Assembly: GCA_052387695.1 (NCBI GenBank)
Contig: JBQTIX010000044.1
Coordinates: 1-64,000, forward strand
Source of the DNA: Panacagrimonas sp052387695
GTDB taxonomy: Bacteria; Pseudomonadota; Gammaproteobacteria; Nevskiales; Nevskiaceae
Reading direction: 5' to 3'
Length of the DNA: 64,000 nucleotides
The notes under the pieces are model-generated. The model worked only from the letters and a program-made list of their open reading frames with translations. It had not been told where the DNA came from and ran no database searches. Within the stretch, counting starts at the first letter, position 1; the number at the start of each line of letters is the position of its first letter. The position numbers and the translations under genes are program-made. Of this stretch, positions 16,352-25,942 are shown piece by piece.

Positions 16352-17026
16352 ATGAGCACGCTCGTTCTATTACGCCACGGGCAGGCGTCCTTCGGCGCGG
16401 ATCGCTACGACACGCTGTCCGGGCTGGGGCGCCAGCAGGCGGAGGCGGTGGGCCGCCATCTGTCGACGCGCGAGCGGGGTTTCAGCCGCGTCTGGGTGGG
16501 ACCGCGCGACCGGCATCGCCTGTCCGCGCGATATGCGCTGGAACCCCTGGGCATCGATTGGCAAACGCCAGCAGAACCGGCGCTGGACGAGTTCGCAGAA
16601 GGCCAGCAGATCCTCGCGTCGGCGGAACGGGTTCAGGGCGTGAAGCTGCTGGGTCACGCGGCGATCACTGGCGTGGAGGCGCGGCGCCGCTACGCGGCGC
16701 AGATCGACGCCTGGGCCGCTGGCAAAGTGGAGATCGAAGGGGTGGTCAGCGCAAGGAATTTTCGGCTGTCCGTCGTGGCGTGGTTGCACCACGTATGGGC
16801 CGATCCCACCTCGGGACAGAACCTGCTCGCGGTGACGTCCGCCGGCGTGATTGCGGCCGTGCTGACGGAGGTTCTGGGTCAACCGGATTCCGCGCTGGCC
16901 GACTACATGAGCGTGTTGCACAACAGCTCCCTCACCCGCCTCGCATTCTCGCCGGGCCGACGACCCGGCCTGATGAGCTTCAACGAAACGGGATTCCTGA
17001 CGACGGACTTGCTGACGCGGTTGTAG
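16352..17026 (+). CDS. Histidine phosphatase family protein (lacks second catalytic His)
   Basis: A 224-residue member of the histidine phosphatase (phosphoglycerate mutase-like) superfamily. TLVLLRHGQASFG (residues 3-15) carries the phospho-accepting His9 in the RHG motif. The second catalytic histidine, usually in a SHGG-type motif, is replaced by VTSAGVIAAVL, and the internal Arg region is VGPRDRHRLSA. Some subfamilies show this substitution and may have altered activity. The ATG at 16352 is preferred because longer in-frame reading upstream passes through the divergent TlpA-like gene. Its substrate is unknown. Confidence 0.75.
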   Translation: MSTLVLLRHGQASFGADRYDTLSGLGRQQAEAVGRHLSTRERGFSRVWVGPRDRHRLSARYALEPLGIDWQTPAEPALDEFAEGQQILASAERVQGVKLLGHAAITGVEARRRYAAQIDAWAAGKVEIEGVVSARNFRLSVVAWLHHVWADPTSGQNLLAVTSAGVIAAVLTEVLGQPDSALADYMSVLHNSSLTRLAFSPGRRPGLMSFNETGFLTTDLLTRL

Positions 17027-17041
17027 TGCCCTACTTCCGCA

Positions 17042-17959
17042 TCAGGCACGCGCCGCGTTGGCGCTGACCAGTTCCGCCCAGCGCGGCATCAACTGGTGTG
17101 GAAAGTCATGCCCCATGCCGGGAATCAGTTCCAGCCTCGCCGCGCGGATCAGACTCGCACTGCGCTGGCCGCAAGCGGGTCGCAACAGCGGGTCGGCGAG
17201 GCCATGGATCACCTGGGTCGGGGCCGTGATCTTCGGCAGCCAGGGCTCGATACTGCCGGTGGCGATGATGGCGTGGGTCTGGCGCAGGTGACCTGAGGGT
17301 CGAAACGCGCGGTCGTAGGCGCGGCCGACGAGCCGGCGGCGGTAATCGACGGGCGTCGGATACGCGGGGCTGCCGACCCGGTGCAGCATGTGGATCGAGC
17401 GGTGGATCACCTCGTCGCGCGTACGCGGCCGTCGCCCCAGACCCGCCATGCGCAGCAGCACGTCGAATCGGGCGGAGGGCAGTTTCGGATGATTGGTGCT
17501 CGACATGATCGAGGTCAGGCTTTTCACGCGGTGCGGATAACGCCCGGCGAGGAGCTGCGCGATCATTCCACCCATCGACGCGCCAACCACGTGCGCGCGC
17601 TCGATATTCAGCGCGTCGAGCAGGCCGACGCTGTCGTCTGCCATGTCGTGCAGGGTGTAATTGGCTTGCATCGGGGCTCGTGCGGGACGACCGAAATGCG
17701 ATCCAACCCAGTCGCGCAGGAGGTTGACACGGACGCCGCTGTCCGCGTCGCCGGACAGGCCGGCGTCGCGATTGTCGGACCGGATCACGCGAAAGCCGCG
17801 TTGCACCAGTTCGCGGCTGAAGGGTTCCGGCCAATGGATCAATTGGCCGCCGAGGCCCATCAGGAGGAGAACCGGTTCGCCGGACACGGGGCCTGCTTCT
17901 TCCCAGGCGAGTTGCAGGCCATTGACGCAGGCGCTGCTGGCGGACCAGCACATTTCCAT
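17042..17959 (-). CDS. Alpha/beta-hydrolase
   Basis: A 305-residue alpha/beta-hydrolase fold enzyme. The nucleophile is S128 in HVVGASMGGMIAQ, the oxyanion loop is LLLMGLGGQLIHW, an acidic residue follows in GLADPLL, and the catalytic His is in GMGHDFP near the C-terminus. The overall pattern resembles aclacinomycin methylesterase RdmC-like esterases, common in proteobacteria with unknown substrates. No signal peptide is evident. It is convergent with the histidine phosphatase gene (15 bases between stops) and divergent from rdgC. Confidence 0.85.
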   Translation of the reverse strand: MEMCWSASSACVNGLQLAWEEAGPVSGEPVLLLMGLGGQLIHWPEPFSRELVQRGFRVIRSDNRDAGLSGDADSGVRVNLLRDWVGSHFGRPARAPMQANYTLHDMADDSVGLLDALNIERAHVVGASMGGMIAQLLAGRYPHRVKSLTSIMSSTNHPKLPSARFDVLLRMAGLGRRPRTRDEVIHRSIHMLHRVGSPAYPTPVDYRRRLVGRAYDRAFRPSGHLRQTHAIIATGSIEPWLPKITAPTQVIHGLADPLLRPACGQRSASLIRAARLELIPGMGHDFPHQLMPRWAELVSANAARA

Positions 17960-18156
17960 GACCGTTTTGTGGCGATTCCGTGACGATGGGGTGAACGGCC
18001 GCGGAAGGTAGCAACAAGACCCCTGTAATGAAATAGAAATTGTCGGTGCAAGGGCTGTAATACGACGAACGGTCCCCAGACGCTCCCGGCGTAAGTCCCT
18101 TCACGCCGTTATCATCGCCGCCCTTTTTCGCCTGACCGCCGACGAGGCCAATCCCT

Positions 18157-19056
18157 GTGTGGTTCCGTAATCTCCTGCCGTACCGGCTCACCGCCCCGTG
18201 GACGCTCACGGCGGGCGCGCTCGAAGAACAGCTCGTCGCTCGCCCTCTGCTGCCCTGTACGGGCCTGACGGCACAAAGCCAGGGCTGGGTGGCGCCGCGC
18301 GATGGCGCCGCGCTCGTGTGCAGCCAGGGGCGCCAGCTGCTGTTTGCGCTCAGTGTCGAGACCAAGCTGCTGCCCAGCTCCGTGGTCAAGGACGCGACGC
18401 TGGCGAAGGCCGCTCAGATCGAGACTCGCATGGGCTTCAAACCGGGCAAGAAACAGATGCGCGAGATCAAGGAACAGGTTACCGCCGAGCTTCTGCCACG
18501 GGCGTTCTCCAAGCGTCGGATGACGCGCGCCTGGATCGACGCCACAGCGGGCTGGCTGATTGTGGATTCATCGAGCGCCAAGCGCGCCGAAGAACTCGCC
18601 ACCCTGCTGCGTGAAACGCTCGGCGAGCTGTCGATCGAGCCGCTCGATACGCGGCAATCACCGATGTCCGCGATGACTGCGTGGTTGGCGACCGGCAAGG
18701 TGCCGGGCGCGTTCGCGCTCGACCAGGACTGCGAGATGAAAAGCGGCGGGGATGATCCGGGCGCGGTGCGCTTCGCCAAGCATGGACTCGAAGGCGAGGA
18801 CGTGCGTCGTCACGTGAAGGACGGCAAGTCCGTGACCCAGCTCGGCCTGACCTGGAACGACCGGATGCGCCTCGTGCTGGCCGACCCCGGCGTGATCAAG
18901 CGGGTGCGCTTCGAGATGATCGAGCAGGATCATGCGGAAAACGAACCCCAGGGCAACGCCGACGAGCGCTTCGATGCGGACTTCGCGCTGATGTGTGGCG
19001 AGCTGGGCAAGATGATGGAGGATCTCGTGGCCGCGTTGGGCGGACACGCGAAGTAG
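18157..19056 (+). CDS. rdgC: Recombination-associated protein RdgC
   Basis: A 299-residue RdgC homologue, a ring-shaped double-stranded DNA-binding protein that restrains RecA and is found in beta- and gammaproteobacteria. It starts with WFRNLLPYRLT after a GTG, as family members do, and contains the conserved GWVAPRDGAALVC region, EQVTAELLPRAFSKRRMTRAWID and LGLTWNDRMRLVL. The length matches E. coli RdgC (303). It is a single gene divergent from the alpha/beta-hydrolase. Confidence 0.95.
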   Translation: MWFRNLLPYRLTAPWTLTAGALEEQLVARPLLPCTGLTAQSQGWVAPRDGAALVCSQGRQLLFALSVETKLLPSSVVKDATLAKAAQIETRMGFKPGKKQMREIKEQVTAELLPRAFSKRRMTRAWIDATAGWLIVDSSSAKRAEELATLLRETLGELSIEPLDTRQSPMSAMTAWLATGKVPGAFALDQDCEMKSGGDDPGAVRFAKHGLEGEDVRRHVKDGKSVTQLGLTWNDRMRLVLADPGVIKRVRFEMIEQDHAENEPQGNADERFDADFALMCGELGKMMEDLVAALGGHAK

Positions 19057-19083
19057 GGCCACTCCAGACCGGCATGCATCATT

Positions 19084-19109
19084 CTCACGCCCGCGGAGAC
19101 GGGCATGAG
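19084..19109. terminator. Hairpin between convergent rdgC and hydrolase genes
   Basis: CTCACGCCCG (19084-19093) pairs with CGGGCATGAG (19100-19109) with one mismatch around a 6-base loop. It sits in the short gap between two convergent stop codons. There is no T-run on either side, so terminator activity is only suggested by position. Confidence 0.4.
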
Positions 19110-19124
19110 GAATTGAACCGCTGT

Positions 19125-19673
19125 CTACCCGACCCGTTTCAACCAGTCTTTCGTGCTGATGACTTCGCTCAGCAGGTGCTGCTGTGCGCACAGGATCGAA
19201 CGCTGTAGCTCCTCGGCCGTGACCTTGCCCGCCGAATTATCCAGCGGCAGCGTACCCGTCGCATCGCTCAGAAACTCCACCTTGAACCCGCGATGAACGG
19301 CCTGGCGCGCCGTCGTGTCGCAGCACATGTGGGTCATGTAGCCGGACACCACCAACGTATCGACACCGTTCTTGCGCAGCCACTCTTCCAGCCCGGTGTT
19401 GGTGAAGCTGCCCGGCAGGTTCTTCTCGATCTTCAGCTCGCTCGGCCGCGATGCGATGTCCGGGTGCAGATCCCAGGCCGCCGAGCCGCGCTGGAAGATC
19501 GGCAGTTCCGGCGTTGGCATCGTGTGCTGAATCACGATGCGCGGAATTCCGCTCTTGCCGGCCCCGTCCATGACCCGACAGATGTTGCCGAGCGAGTCTT
19601 CGCGACCCGTGATCGGCAGGGCACCGTCGAAATATTCCTTCTGGACGTCGATGACGACGAGGGCACGTTTCAT
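19125..19673 (-). CDS. Isochorismatase-family cysteine hydrolase
   Basis: A 182-residue cysteine hydrolase of the isochorismatase-like family (amide or ester hydrolysis via Cys thiolate). The triad is D9 in VVIDVQ, K84 in IEKNLPGSF and C117 in YMTHMCCDTT. It is shorter than, and distinct from, the two biuret-hydrolase-like members at 26418 and 28765. The substrate cannot be told from the sequence. It lies 80 bases downstream-strand-wise from gyrB's end but with its own start, and converges on rdgC. Confidence 0.85.
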   Translation of the reverse strand: MKRALVVIDVQKEYFDGALPITGREDSLGNICRVMDGAGKSGIPRIVIQHTMPTPELPIFQRGSAAWDLHPDIASRPSELKIEKNLPGSFTNTGLEEWLRKNGVDTLVVSGYMTHMCCDTTARQAVHRGFKVEFLSDATGTLPLDNSAGKVTAEELQRSILCAQQHLLSEVISTKDWLKRVG

Positions 19674-19753
19674 TTTTCTCTCTCCGATGGGTGTTGTTGA
19701 GTGACGCGGATGTCTACGACGAAGGGCTTGACCCGGACGCGAGTCACCGCGAG

Positions 19754-22186
19754 CTAAACGTCCAGGTTCCCTACCTGCAGCGCAAACCGCTCAATGAAGT
19801 CTCGCCGCGGCTCGACCTGCTCGCCCATCAGGGTCGTGAACATCTGATCGGCGGCAACAGCGTCCTCGACCTGGACGCGGACCAGGCGGCGGTTGGAGGG
19901 GTCCAGCGTGGTTTCGTGAAGCTGTTCAGGGTTCATTTCGCCAAGACCCTTGTAGCGCTGGATGGTCAGTCCGCGGCGCGCTTCGCCGAGCAACCAGTCG
20001 TAGGCTTGATCAAAACTCGTAATGGGGTGGGATTTTTCTCCGCGGTGAATCTCGGCGCCTGCGCCGATCAGGCCCTTGCCAGCTTCGCGCAGCGTGGACA
20101 TGCGGCGATAGTCGTGAGAGGCGAAGAAATCCGCGCCGAAATGGATGATGTGCTCGGTGCCGTGCAGCCGGCGCGTAACCTGGATCAGCGGTCCGTCCGT
20201 CCCGAGGTTGGAACGAACTTCGTGCAATCCCATTTTATCATTCTTATTCAACTGCTTGGATAGTTTCTGAGCCCAGGCATCAAGCGCTTCGGCCTCGGTA
20301 GGAACTGCTGGCAGTGCGAACAGGTGTTCCAACACTTTGAGGTCGTAGCGTCGGGTGAGGCGCTCAATGTTTTCAGCGACTTCCGACTGGTCGCGTACCA
20401 ACTGCCTGAGTCGTTCGCCGTCGATCGCGGGATTGCTTTCGGCGGGAACCAACTCGGCGTTGTTGAGCGCAGCCTTGAGCATCCATTCGGACATTTCGCG
20501 ATCGTCCTTCACATAAGCTTCCTGCTTGCCGGACTTGACCTTGTACAACGGCGGCTGAGCGATATAGATGTGCCCGCGCTCGATCAGCGCATACATGTGC
20601 CGGTAGAAAAACGTCAGCAGCAAGGTCCGAATGTGGGCGCCGTCGACGTCGGCGTCGGTCATGATAATGATGCGGTGGTAGCGCAGTTTCTCGACCTTGA
20701 AGTCTTCCTTGCCGATACCGCAGCCGAGCGCGGTGATGAGCGTGCCGACTTCGGCCGAGGACAGCATCTTTTCCAGACGCGCACGCTCGACATTCAGGAT
20801 CTTGCCCTTTAGCGGCAGGATGGCTTGGAAGTGACGGTCACGCCCCTGCTTGGCAGAACCGCCGGCGGAATCGCCTTCCACCAGAAATATCTCGGATTTG
20901 GAAGGATCCTTTTCCTGGCAATCGGCGAGCTTGCCCGGCAGCCCAGCAATATCGAGCACACTCTTGCGGCGATTGAGATCCCTCGCCTTGCGGGCAGCTT
21001 CGCGCGCGCGCGAAGCCTCGGCCACCTTGGCCGCGATCAGCTTGGCTTCGCGGGGGTTCTCCTGCAGGAAATCCCTGAGCTTGTCGCCAATGACATTCGA
21101 TACAACTGGGGTTACCTCCGACGACACCAGTTTCTCCTTGGTCTGGCTGGAAAACTTGGGGTCTCGAACCTTGACCGATAACACGGATGTCAGACCCTCG
21201 CGGGCGTCGTCGCCAATCATGCTGATCTTTTCGCGCTTGGCGATACCCTCAGACTCCAGGTAATCCCCGATCACTCGCGTGAGCGCGTTGCGGAAGCCGG
21301 TGAGGTGGGTTCCGCCGTCCTTCTGTGGAATATTGTTGGTGAAGACGAAGACGTTCTCGGTGTAGCTATCGTTCCACTGCAAAGCCGCTTCCACCACCAC
21401 CCCGTCCTGTTCGGCGTTGATATTGAGGATCGTGGAATGGACGGGTGTCTTGGCCTTGTTGAGGTACTCCACAAAAGCCTGAATGCCGCCTTTGTACTCG
21501 AACACGTCCTCGCGACCACCCGCTTCTTCCTTGAGAACGATGCGCACGCCCGAGTTGAGAAAGGACAACTCCCGTAGGCGGCGTGCAAGGATGTCGTAGT
21601 GAAACTCGATGTTGGTAAAGACGGTGGGACTCGGATGAAAGCGGACCGTGGTGCCGCGCTTATCCGAGGGTCCTACGTCCGCTAGCGGCGCCACCGGATC
21701 ACCATGTCGGTATTCCTGATGATGGTGGTGACCATCCCTGTGTATATCCAGTAGCAGCACATCGGAAAGTGCATTGACCACGGACACGCCTACGCCGTGC
21801 AGGCCCCCGCTGACCTTATAACCGCTGCCGCCAAATTTACCGCCGGCATGGAGGATGGTCATGATCACTTCGGCGGCAGATCGGCCTTCTTCCTTGTGGA
21901 TATCCGTGGGGATACCTCGGCCGTTGTCCTGCACGCTGACGCTGTTGTCGCTGTGCAGGATGACCTGGATCTCGCTGCACCAACCGGCCAGGGCCTCGTC
22001 GATGGAGTTGTCGACCACCTCGAACACCATGTGATGCAGGCCGGTACCGTCATCCGTGTCCCCGATATACATGCCCGGTCGTTTGCGTACGGCATCCAGA
22101 CCTTTGAGGACGCTGATCGCGGAGGAATCATAGTTGCCCTGAATAGCGGTCGATTCAGGGGAGGTGTCTGGGACGTGTTCGTTCAT
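19754..22186 (-). CDS. gyrB: DNA gyrase subunit B
   Basis: An 810-residue GyrB, the ATPase subunit of gyrase that introduces negative supercoils. The GHKL ATPase has EVVDNSIDEALAG and GGLHGVGVSVVNALS, the Toprim domain has LVEGDSAGGSAKQGRDR and TDADVDGAHIRTLLL, and the end matches the gyrase B C-terminus (GLGEMNPEQL, LQVGNLDV). The ATG at 22186 gives a normal N-terminus and a length close to E. coli GyrB (804); the 63 extra upstream in-frame residues overlap recF in another frame and are not real. It is the last gene of the dnaA-dnaN-recF-gyrB block. Confidence 0.97.
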   Translation of the reverse strand: MNEHVPDTSPESTAIQGNYDSSAISVLKGLDAVRKRPGMYIGDTDDGTGLHHMVFEVVDNSIDEALAGWCSEIQVILHSDNSVSVQDNGRGIPTDIHKEEGRSAAEVIMTILHAGGKFGGSGYKVSGGLHGVGVSVVNALSDVLLLDIHRDGHHHHQEYRHGDPVAPLADVGPSDKRGTTVRFHPSPTVFTNIEFHYDILARRLRELSFLNSGVRIVLKEEAGGREDVFEYKGGIQAFVEYLNKAKTPVHSTILNINAEQDGVVVEAALQWNDSYTENVFVFTNNIPQKDGGTHLTGFRNALTRVIGDYLESEGIAKREKISMIGDDAREGLTSVLSVKVRDPKFSSQTKEKLVSSEVTPVVSNVIGDKLRDFLQENPREAKLIAAKVAEASRAREAARKARDLNRRKSVLDIAGLPGKLADCQEKDPSKSEIFLVEGDSAGGSAKQGRDRHFQAILPLKGKILNVERARLEKMLSSAEVGTLITALGCGIGKEDFKVEKLRYHRIIIMTDADVDGAHIRTLLLTFFYRHMYALIERGHIYIAQPPLYKVKSGKQEAYVKDDREMSEWMLKAALNNAELVPAESNPAIDGERLRQLVRDQSEVAENIERLTRRYDLKVLEHLFALPAVPTEAEALDAWAQKLSKQLNKNDKMGLHEVRSNLGTDGPLIQVTRRLHGTEHIIHFGADFFASHDYRRMSTLREAGKGLIGAGAEIHRGEKSHPITSFDQAYDWLLGEARRGLTIQRYKGLGEMNPEQLHETTLDPSNRRLVRVQVEDAVAADQMFTTLMGEQVEPRRDFIERFALQVGNLDV

Positions 22187-22205
22187 ATGCTGTTTCTGGT
22201 TTTCA

Positions 22206-23276
22206 TTAATGCAGACGGCGGACCATGCCGTGTTCCACGTGGAACAATGCACTATCTCGGCCCTTGAACGCCGCGGGAAAATCGAATGCGGTGATGAATT
22301 TCTGGCCGGGATACTGCGCCAACGCCGAAGCGAGGCGGGTTTGAAATTCGGTGGATAACTCTGAGGCGAAATCATCGAGCAAGATGACGGGTGCGGTAAC
22401 GCCCTGGCCCACCAACACTTCCATCTGGGCGAGAACCATTGCGCTGACCAGCATCTTCTGCTGCCCTCGACTGACCCTGCCCTTTGCCTTCACATCAGAA
22501 AAGCTGATCTTCAATTCCGCCCGATGCGGGCCCTGTGCGGTCGTACCCATTTTCCTGTGCTGTTCCAGGTTCCGATCAAGCACTTCGCGATATCGTTCGC
22601 AAGATGACCACCCTCGCTGCCAATCGCAACGGACCCGCCCTCCACCGATCAAGAACTCAGACCACCGAATCAGATTCTGGCGCGACGCTTCGATATGTGT
22701 TTCACGCATTTCATTCAGTAACTCGGCCGACATGGACAACTCTTCATTCCAGGCCTGGACCACCCGGTCGGCCAGTCCTTCTCGAAGCGCGCTGTTTCTC
22801 TGCCGCAGACCGTTCTGGAACCGACGCCAGATTTCATGAAAGCGATGTTCCACGTGGAACACACCCCAATCGACAAAACTGCGCCGGTAGCTTGGCGCCT
22901 CGTCGAGGAGGCGGTGCGCGGTAGGGTCAATCAATTGCATCGGGATCGCTCGAATGACGTCGGTCAGCCTAGCGTTTTTTCCCTCATTTAATCGGATCTC
23001 TGTTCCTTCTCTACTCCAGCCGACTCCGATCCGGTTATGCACCGCGCCGTCGCGGACATCCATAAAAGTGGTCCATGCTGTGCGGGCTGGACCGGAGAGC
23101 TCCGACAAAGATTGCGCCCTGAAACTTCGGCCGCGACCTGTCACGAAAAGCGCTTCCAACAGCGTGGTCTTCCCAGCGGCGTTGCCGCCGATGATCAGAT
23201 TGAGCTGGGGATGCGGTTCGATCTCGAGGTTCCGATACAGACGGATATTCTCGCCCCGCAACAGGGCGACGGACAT
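22206..23276 (-). CDS. recF: DNA replication and repair protein RecF
   Basis: A 356-residue SMC-like ATPase that helps load RecA at gaps. The Walker A is IIGGNAAGKTTLLEA (about 29-43), the ABC signature lies in VSRGQQKMLVSA, and the Walker B/D-loop is VILLDDFASELS. Its ATG directly follows the TAG stop of dnaN (TAGATG), showing translational coupling, and gyrB follows after 19 bases. Confidence 0.96.
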   Translation of the reverse strand: MSVALLRGENIRLYRNLEIEPHPQLNLIIGGNAAGKTTLLEALFVTGRGRSFRAQSLSELSGPARTAWTTFMDVRDGAVHNRIGVGWSREGTEIRLNEGKNARLTDVIRAIPMQLIDPTAHRLLDEAPSYRRSFVDWGVFHVEHRFHEIWRRFQNGLRQRNSALREGLADRVVQAWNEELSMSAELLNEMRETHIEASRQNLIRWSEFLIGGGRVRCDWQRGWSSCERYREVLDRNLEQHRKMGTTAQGPHRAELKISFSDVKAKGRVSRGQQKMLVSAMVLAQMEVLVGQGVTAPVILLDDFASELSTEFQTRLASALAQYPGQKFITAFDFPAAFKGRDSALFHVEHGMVRRLH

Positions 23277-24377
23277 CTACAGCCGCATCGGCATGATCAC
23301 GTACTTGCTCGACGGATCGCCGGCTTGATACAGCAGACCGCTGGAATCGGCGTTCTTGAGCTCCAATACGATTTCACTACCGTTGATGGCGCCAAGTGCG
23401 TCGAGCAGATAGTTGACGTTGAAGCCGATCTCCAGTTCCGGGCCGGAGTACCCGACCTCAATATCTTCCTCGGCTTCCTCGTGTTCAGGATTGTGCGTTT
23501 GAAGTTTCAACAGCCCCTCCGAAAGTTGCAGCCGGACGCCGCGAAATTTTTCGTTGGAGAGGATGGCCGTCCGCGCCAGCGAACGACGCAAAATCTCGCG
23601 ATCCGCCACGACACGCTTGTCCCCATGATCCGGTATCACGCGCTCGTAATCTGGAAAGCGACCGTCGATCGTTTTGGTAATCATACGCACCACGTCGATC
23701 TCCACCTGAACCTGCCCCTGTCCGACGACGAGTCGAACCTCGGCATCGCTGTTATCGAGCAGACGATTGAGTTCCAGCACCGACTTGCGCGGAAGAATGG
23801 CCTGGAAGCTTTCCGTCAGGCTCGTTTCGCCGACACACTCGCTGAAGGCCAACCGATGACCGTCCGTGGCCACTGCGCGCAAGCGCCGCGAGTTGGCTTC
23901 CATCAACAGACCGTTGAGGTAGTAGCGAACGTCCTGCTGGGCCATGGCGAACTGCGTTTTCTCGATCAAGCCCTTGAGTTCAGAACGTTTGAGTCGCAGT
24001 TCCCTGCCACCGACCACGGCACCCATTGCCGGAAATTCGTCAGCTTTGAGCGCCGTCAGGGAAAACCGGCTCTTGCCGGATTTCACGGTGACACGCTCAG
24101 CGGTCGCTTCAATCGTGATGTCGGCGCCCTCTGGCAGCCCTCGACATATGTCGAAAAGCTTTCGAGCGGGAATCGTGACACGTCCAGGAGTCAGGTTCTG
24201 AACAACTGCACGGGCCACCAACTCCATCTCAAGGTCCGTTCCTGTGACGATTAACTCATCCTCCCGCGTTTCCAGAAGGAAATTCGCAAGCACTGGCAGG
24301 GTCTGACGCCGCTCAACGACGCCAACCACTGCCTGCAGGGCGGTCAAGAGCTCGTTTCTCCCTACCTGTATCTTCAT
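23277..24377 (-). CDS. dnaN: DNA polymerase III beta sliding clamp
   Basis: A 366-residue beta clamp, the same length as in E. coli, forming the dimeric ring that holds DNA polymerase on DNA. The start MKIQVGRNELL is the family norm, with AGGTG upstream at a good distance; a GTG three codons earlier is also possible. Diagnostic parts are LPVLANFLLE, the three clamp domains, and the C-terminus KYVIMPMRL. It lies 239 bases after dnaA, in an interval containing a candidate control palindrome, and touches recF. Confidence 0.97.
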   Translation of the reverse strand: MKIQVGRNELLTALQAVVGVVERRQTLPVLANFLLETREDELIVTGTDLEMELVARAVVQNLTPGRVTIPARKLFDICRGLPEGADITIEATAERVTVKSGKSRFSLTALKADEFPAMGAVVGGRELRLKRSELKGLIEKTQFAMAQQDVRYYLNGLLMEANSRRLRAVATDGHRLAFSECVGETSLTESFQAILPRKSVLELNRLLDNSDAEVRLVVGQGQVQVEIDVVRMITKTIDGRFPDYERVIPDHGDKRVVADREILRRSLARTAILSNEKFRGVRLQLSEGLLKLQTHNPEHEEAEEDIEVGYSGPELEIGFNVNYLLDALGAINGSEIVLELKNADSSGLLYQAGDPSSKYVIMPMRL

Positions 24378-24411
24378 GAGTGTCACCTGATCTCTTGATT
24401 AGTCTTTTAAA

Positions 24412-24429
24412 TACTAAATCTATTTAGTA
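24412..24429. promoter_or_regulatory. Perfect palindrome upstream of dnaN
   Basis: TACTAAAT-ct-ATTTAGTA is a perfect 8-base inverted repeat with a 2-base spacer, 35 bases upstream of the dnaN start. It is AT-rich in an otherwise GC-rich genome and followed by further AT-rich bases up to about 24480. It could be an operator or promoter element of dnaN, or part of an unwinding region. Only the symmetry is seen directly. Confidence 0.35.
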
Positions 24430-24616
24430 AGAGCCGTACCACGGACTGAATAAAGTCGTAAAACTTTTATAAATCATATGCTTCTTGAAAACATGGAGGC
24501 TTGCTACATGACTGACTGCCCCACCGTCAAACTGTGCGCAAGCTGTTAGCGGATTTTGCGCGCGAGATTGCCCACATTTTGTGCACAGTCATGAACGGTC
24601 CATATTCCACGCTTGT

Positions 24617-25942
24617 TCAATAGCTCAGCTGCCGCATTAGGTTCTCGTAGTCCTCGCGGATTCGCAGATCGGTCTGACGCAGTTCCTCAATCTTGCGGCT
24701 CGCGTGCAGCACCGTGGTGTGGTCTTTCTCGAAAGCTTCGCCGATGTCGGGGTAGCTGTGTTCGGTGAGCTCGCGCGCGAGCGCCATCGCAACCTGCCGT
24801 GGACGCGCCAGCATCCGCGACCGGCGCGGCGAACGGAGGTCCTTGACCGGTATGTTGTAGTACTTGGCGACGGTGGACATGATGTTGTCGATCGTCACCT
24901 TGCGCTCATAGTGCGCCAGCATGTCGCGCAGCGTCAGGCGTACGAATTCCACCGTGATCGCTTCTCCTTGCAGGCGCATACCAGCCGACAAACGCAGCAA
25001 GACGCCTTCGAGTTCGCGAACATTGGATCGCACATGCTGCGCCACGAAGAAGGCCACCTCATTGGTAAGGCTCATCCCGAACTGCTCGGCCTTGGACAGC
25101 AAGATAGCGACCCGCGTCTCCAGGTCCGGCGGCTCCACTGATACCGTCAGACCCCAGGCGAACCGGGTCTTCAGGCGGTCGTCGAGGCGATCCAGTTCCT
25201 TGGGGAAACGGTCGCAGGTCAGGATGATCTGCTTGCGCCCATCCATGAGGCTGTTGAACGTATGGAAAAATTCTTCCTGGGTGCTGGGTTTGCCAGCGAA
25301 AAACTGGATGTCATCGATCAGCAGCGCGTCGGCGGATCGATACAGCGCCTTGAAGTCTTCGGTGGTGTTGTGCCGTAGCGCGGAGACGAACTGGTTCATC
25401 CACTGCTCTGAAGGGACGTAGACCACTCGCACGTTGGCGCCGCGCTTCATCAGCGCATTGCCCGCAGCGTGCATCAGATGGGTCTTGCCCAGGCCGGAAG
25501 CGCCGTAGATCAGCAGCGGGTTGTAGGAAATGCCCGGCGATTCGGCAACCTGCTGCGCTGCCGCCCGCGCCTGGGAATTGGACTTGCCCTGAATGAAGGA
25601 TTCGAAGGTGTAGCGAGGGTCCAGGCGGTTGCTGACCAGTTGCTGCTGCGCGTGGTCCGCGATTTCTTCGATCGGCGAACCATTCGACCGTGTCTCAGTC
25701 GCAGCCATTACGTCCACCTCGATATCTTCACCCTCACTGGCTACCCAGGAGCGCTGGATCTGAGGACGGTAATCACTCCGTACGCGCTCCATCACCATAC
25801 GGTTAGGCGCGATCAGGACGAGGCGATCGCCATCGCGACGCGCCTGCAAGGGGCGAATCCAGGTTTCGATCTCGTTGGCGCTCAACTCTCTTTGGAGTTT
25901 TTGAACGCACTGGGTCCAACCGTGATCGTCCACAAGCGCCAT
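24617..25942 (-). CDS. dnaA: Chromosomal replication initiator DnaA
   Basis: A 441-residue DnaA. Domain I begins W-x-x-C-V-Q-K-L-Q-R-E-L with IETWIRPLQA; the AAA+ domain has Walker A GASGLGKTHLMHA (147-159) and Walker B LLIDDIQFF (207-215); domain IV carries the DnaA signature around DHTTVLHASRKI (about 410-421) that contacts DnaA boxes. I chose the ATG at 25942 because it gives the usual N-terminus; the 36 residues reachable upstream have no similarity. No clear Shine-Dalgarno precedes it. A perfect DnaA box lies 54 bases upstream, suggesting autoregulation. The usual upstream genes rpmH and rnpA are absent. Confidence 0.97.
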   Translation of the reverse strand: MALVDDHGWTQCVQKLQRELSANEIETWIRPLQARRDGDRLVLIAPNRMVMERVRSDYRPQIQRSWVASEGEDIEVDVMAATETRSNGSPIEEIADHAQQQLVSNRLDPRYTFESFIQGKSNSQARAAAQQVAESPGISYNPLLIYGASGLGKTHLMHAAGNALMKRGANVRVVYVPSEQWMNQFVSALRHNTTEDFKALYRSADALLIDDIQFFAGKPSTQEEFFHTFNSLMDGRKQIILTCDRFPKELDRLDDRLKTRFAWGLTVSVEPPDLETRVAILLSKAEQFGMSLTNEVAFFVAQHVRSNVRELEGVLLRLSAGMRLQGEAITVEFVRLTLRDMLAHYERKVTIDNIMSTVAKYYNIPVKDLRSPRRSRMLARPRQVAMALARELTEHSYPDIGEAFEKDHTTVLHASRKIEELRQTDLRIREDYENLMRQLSY

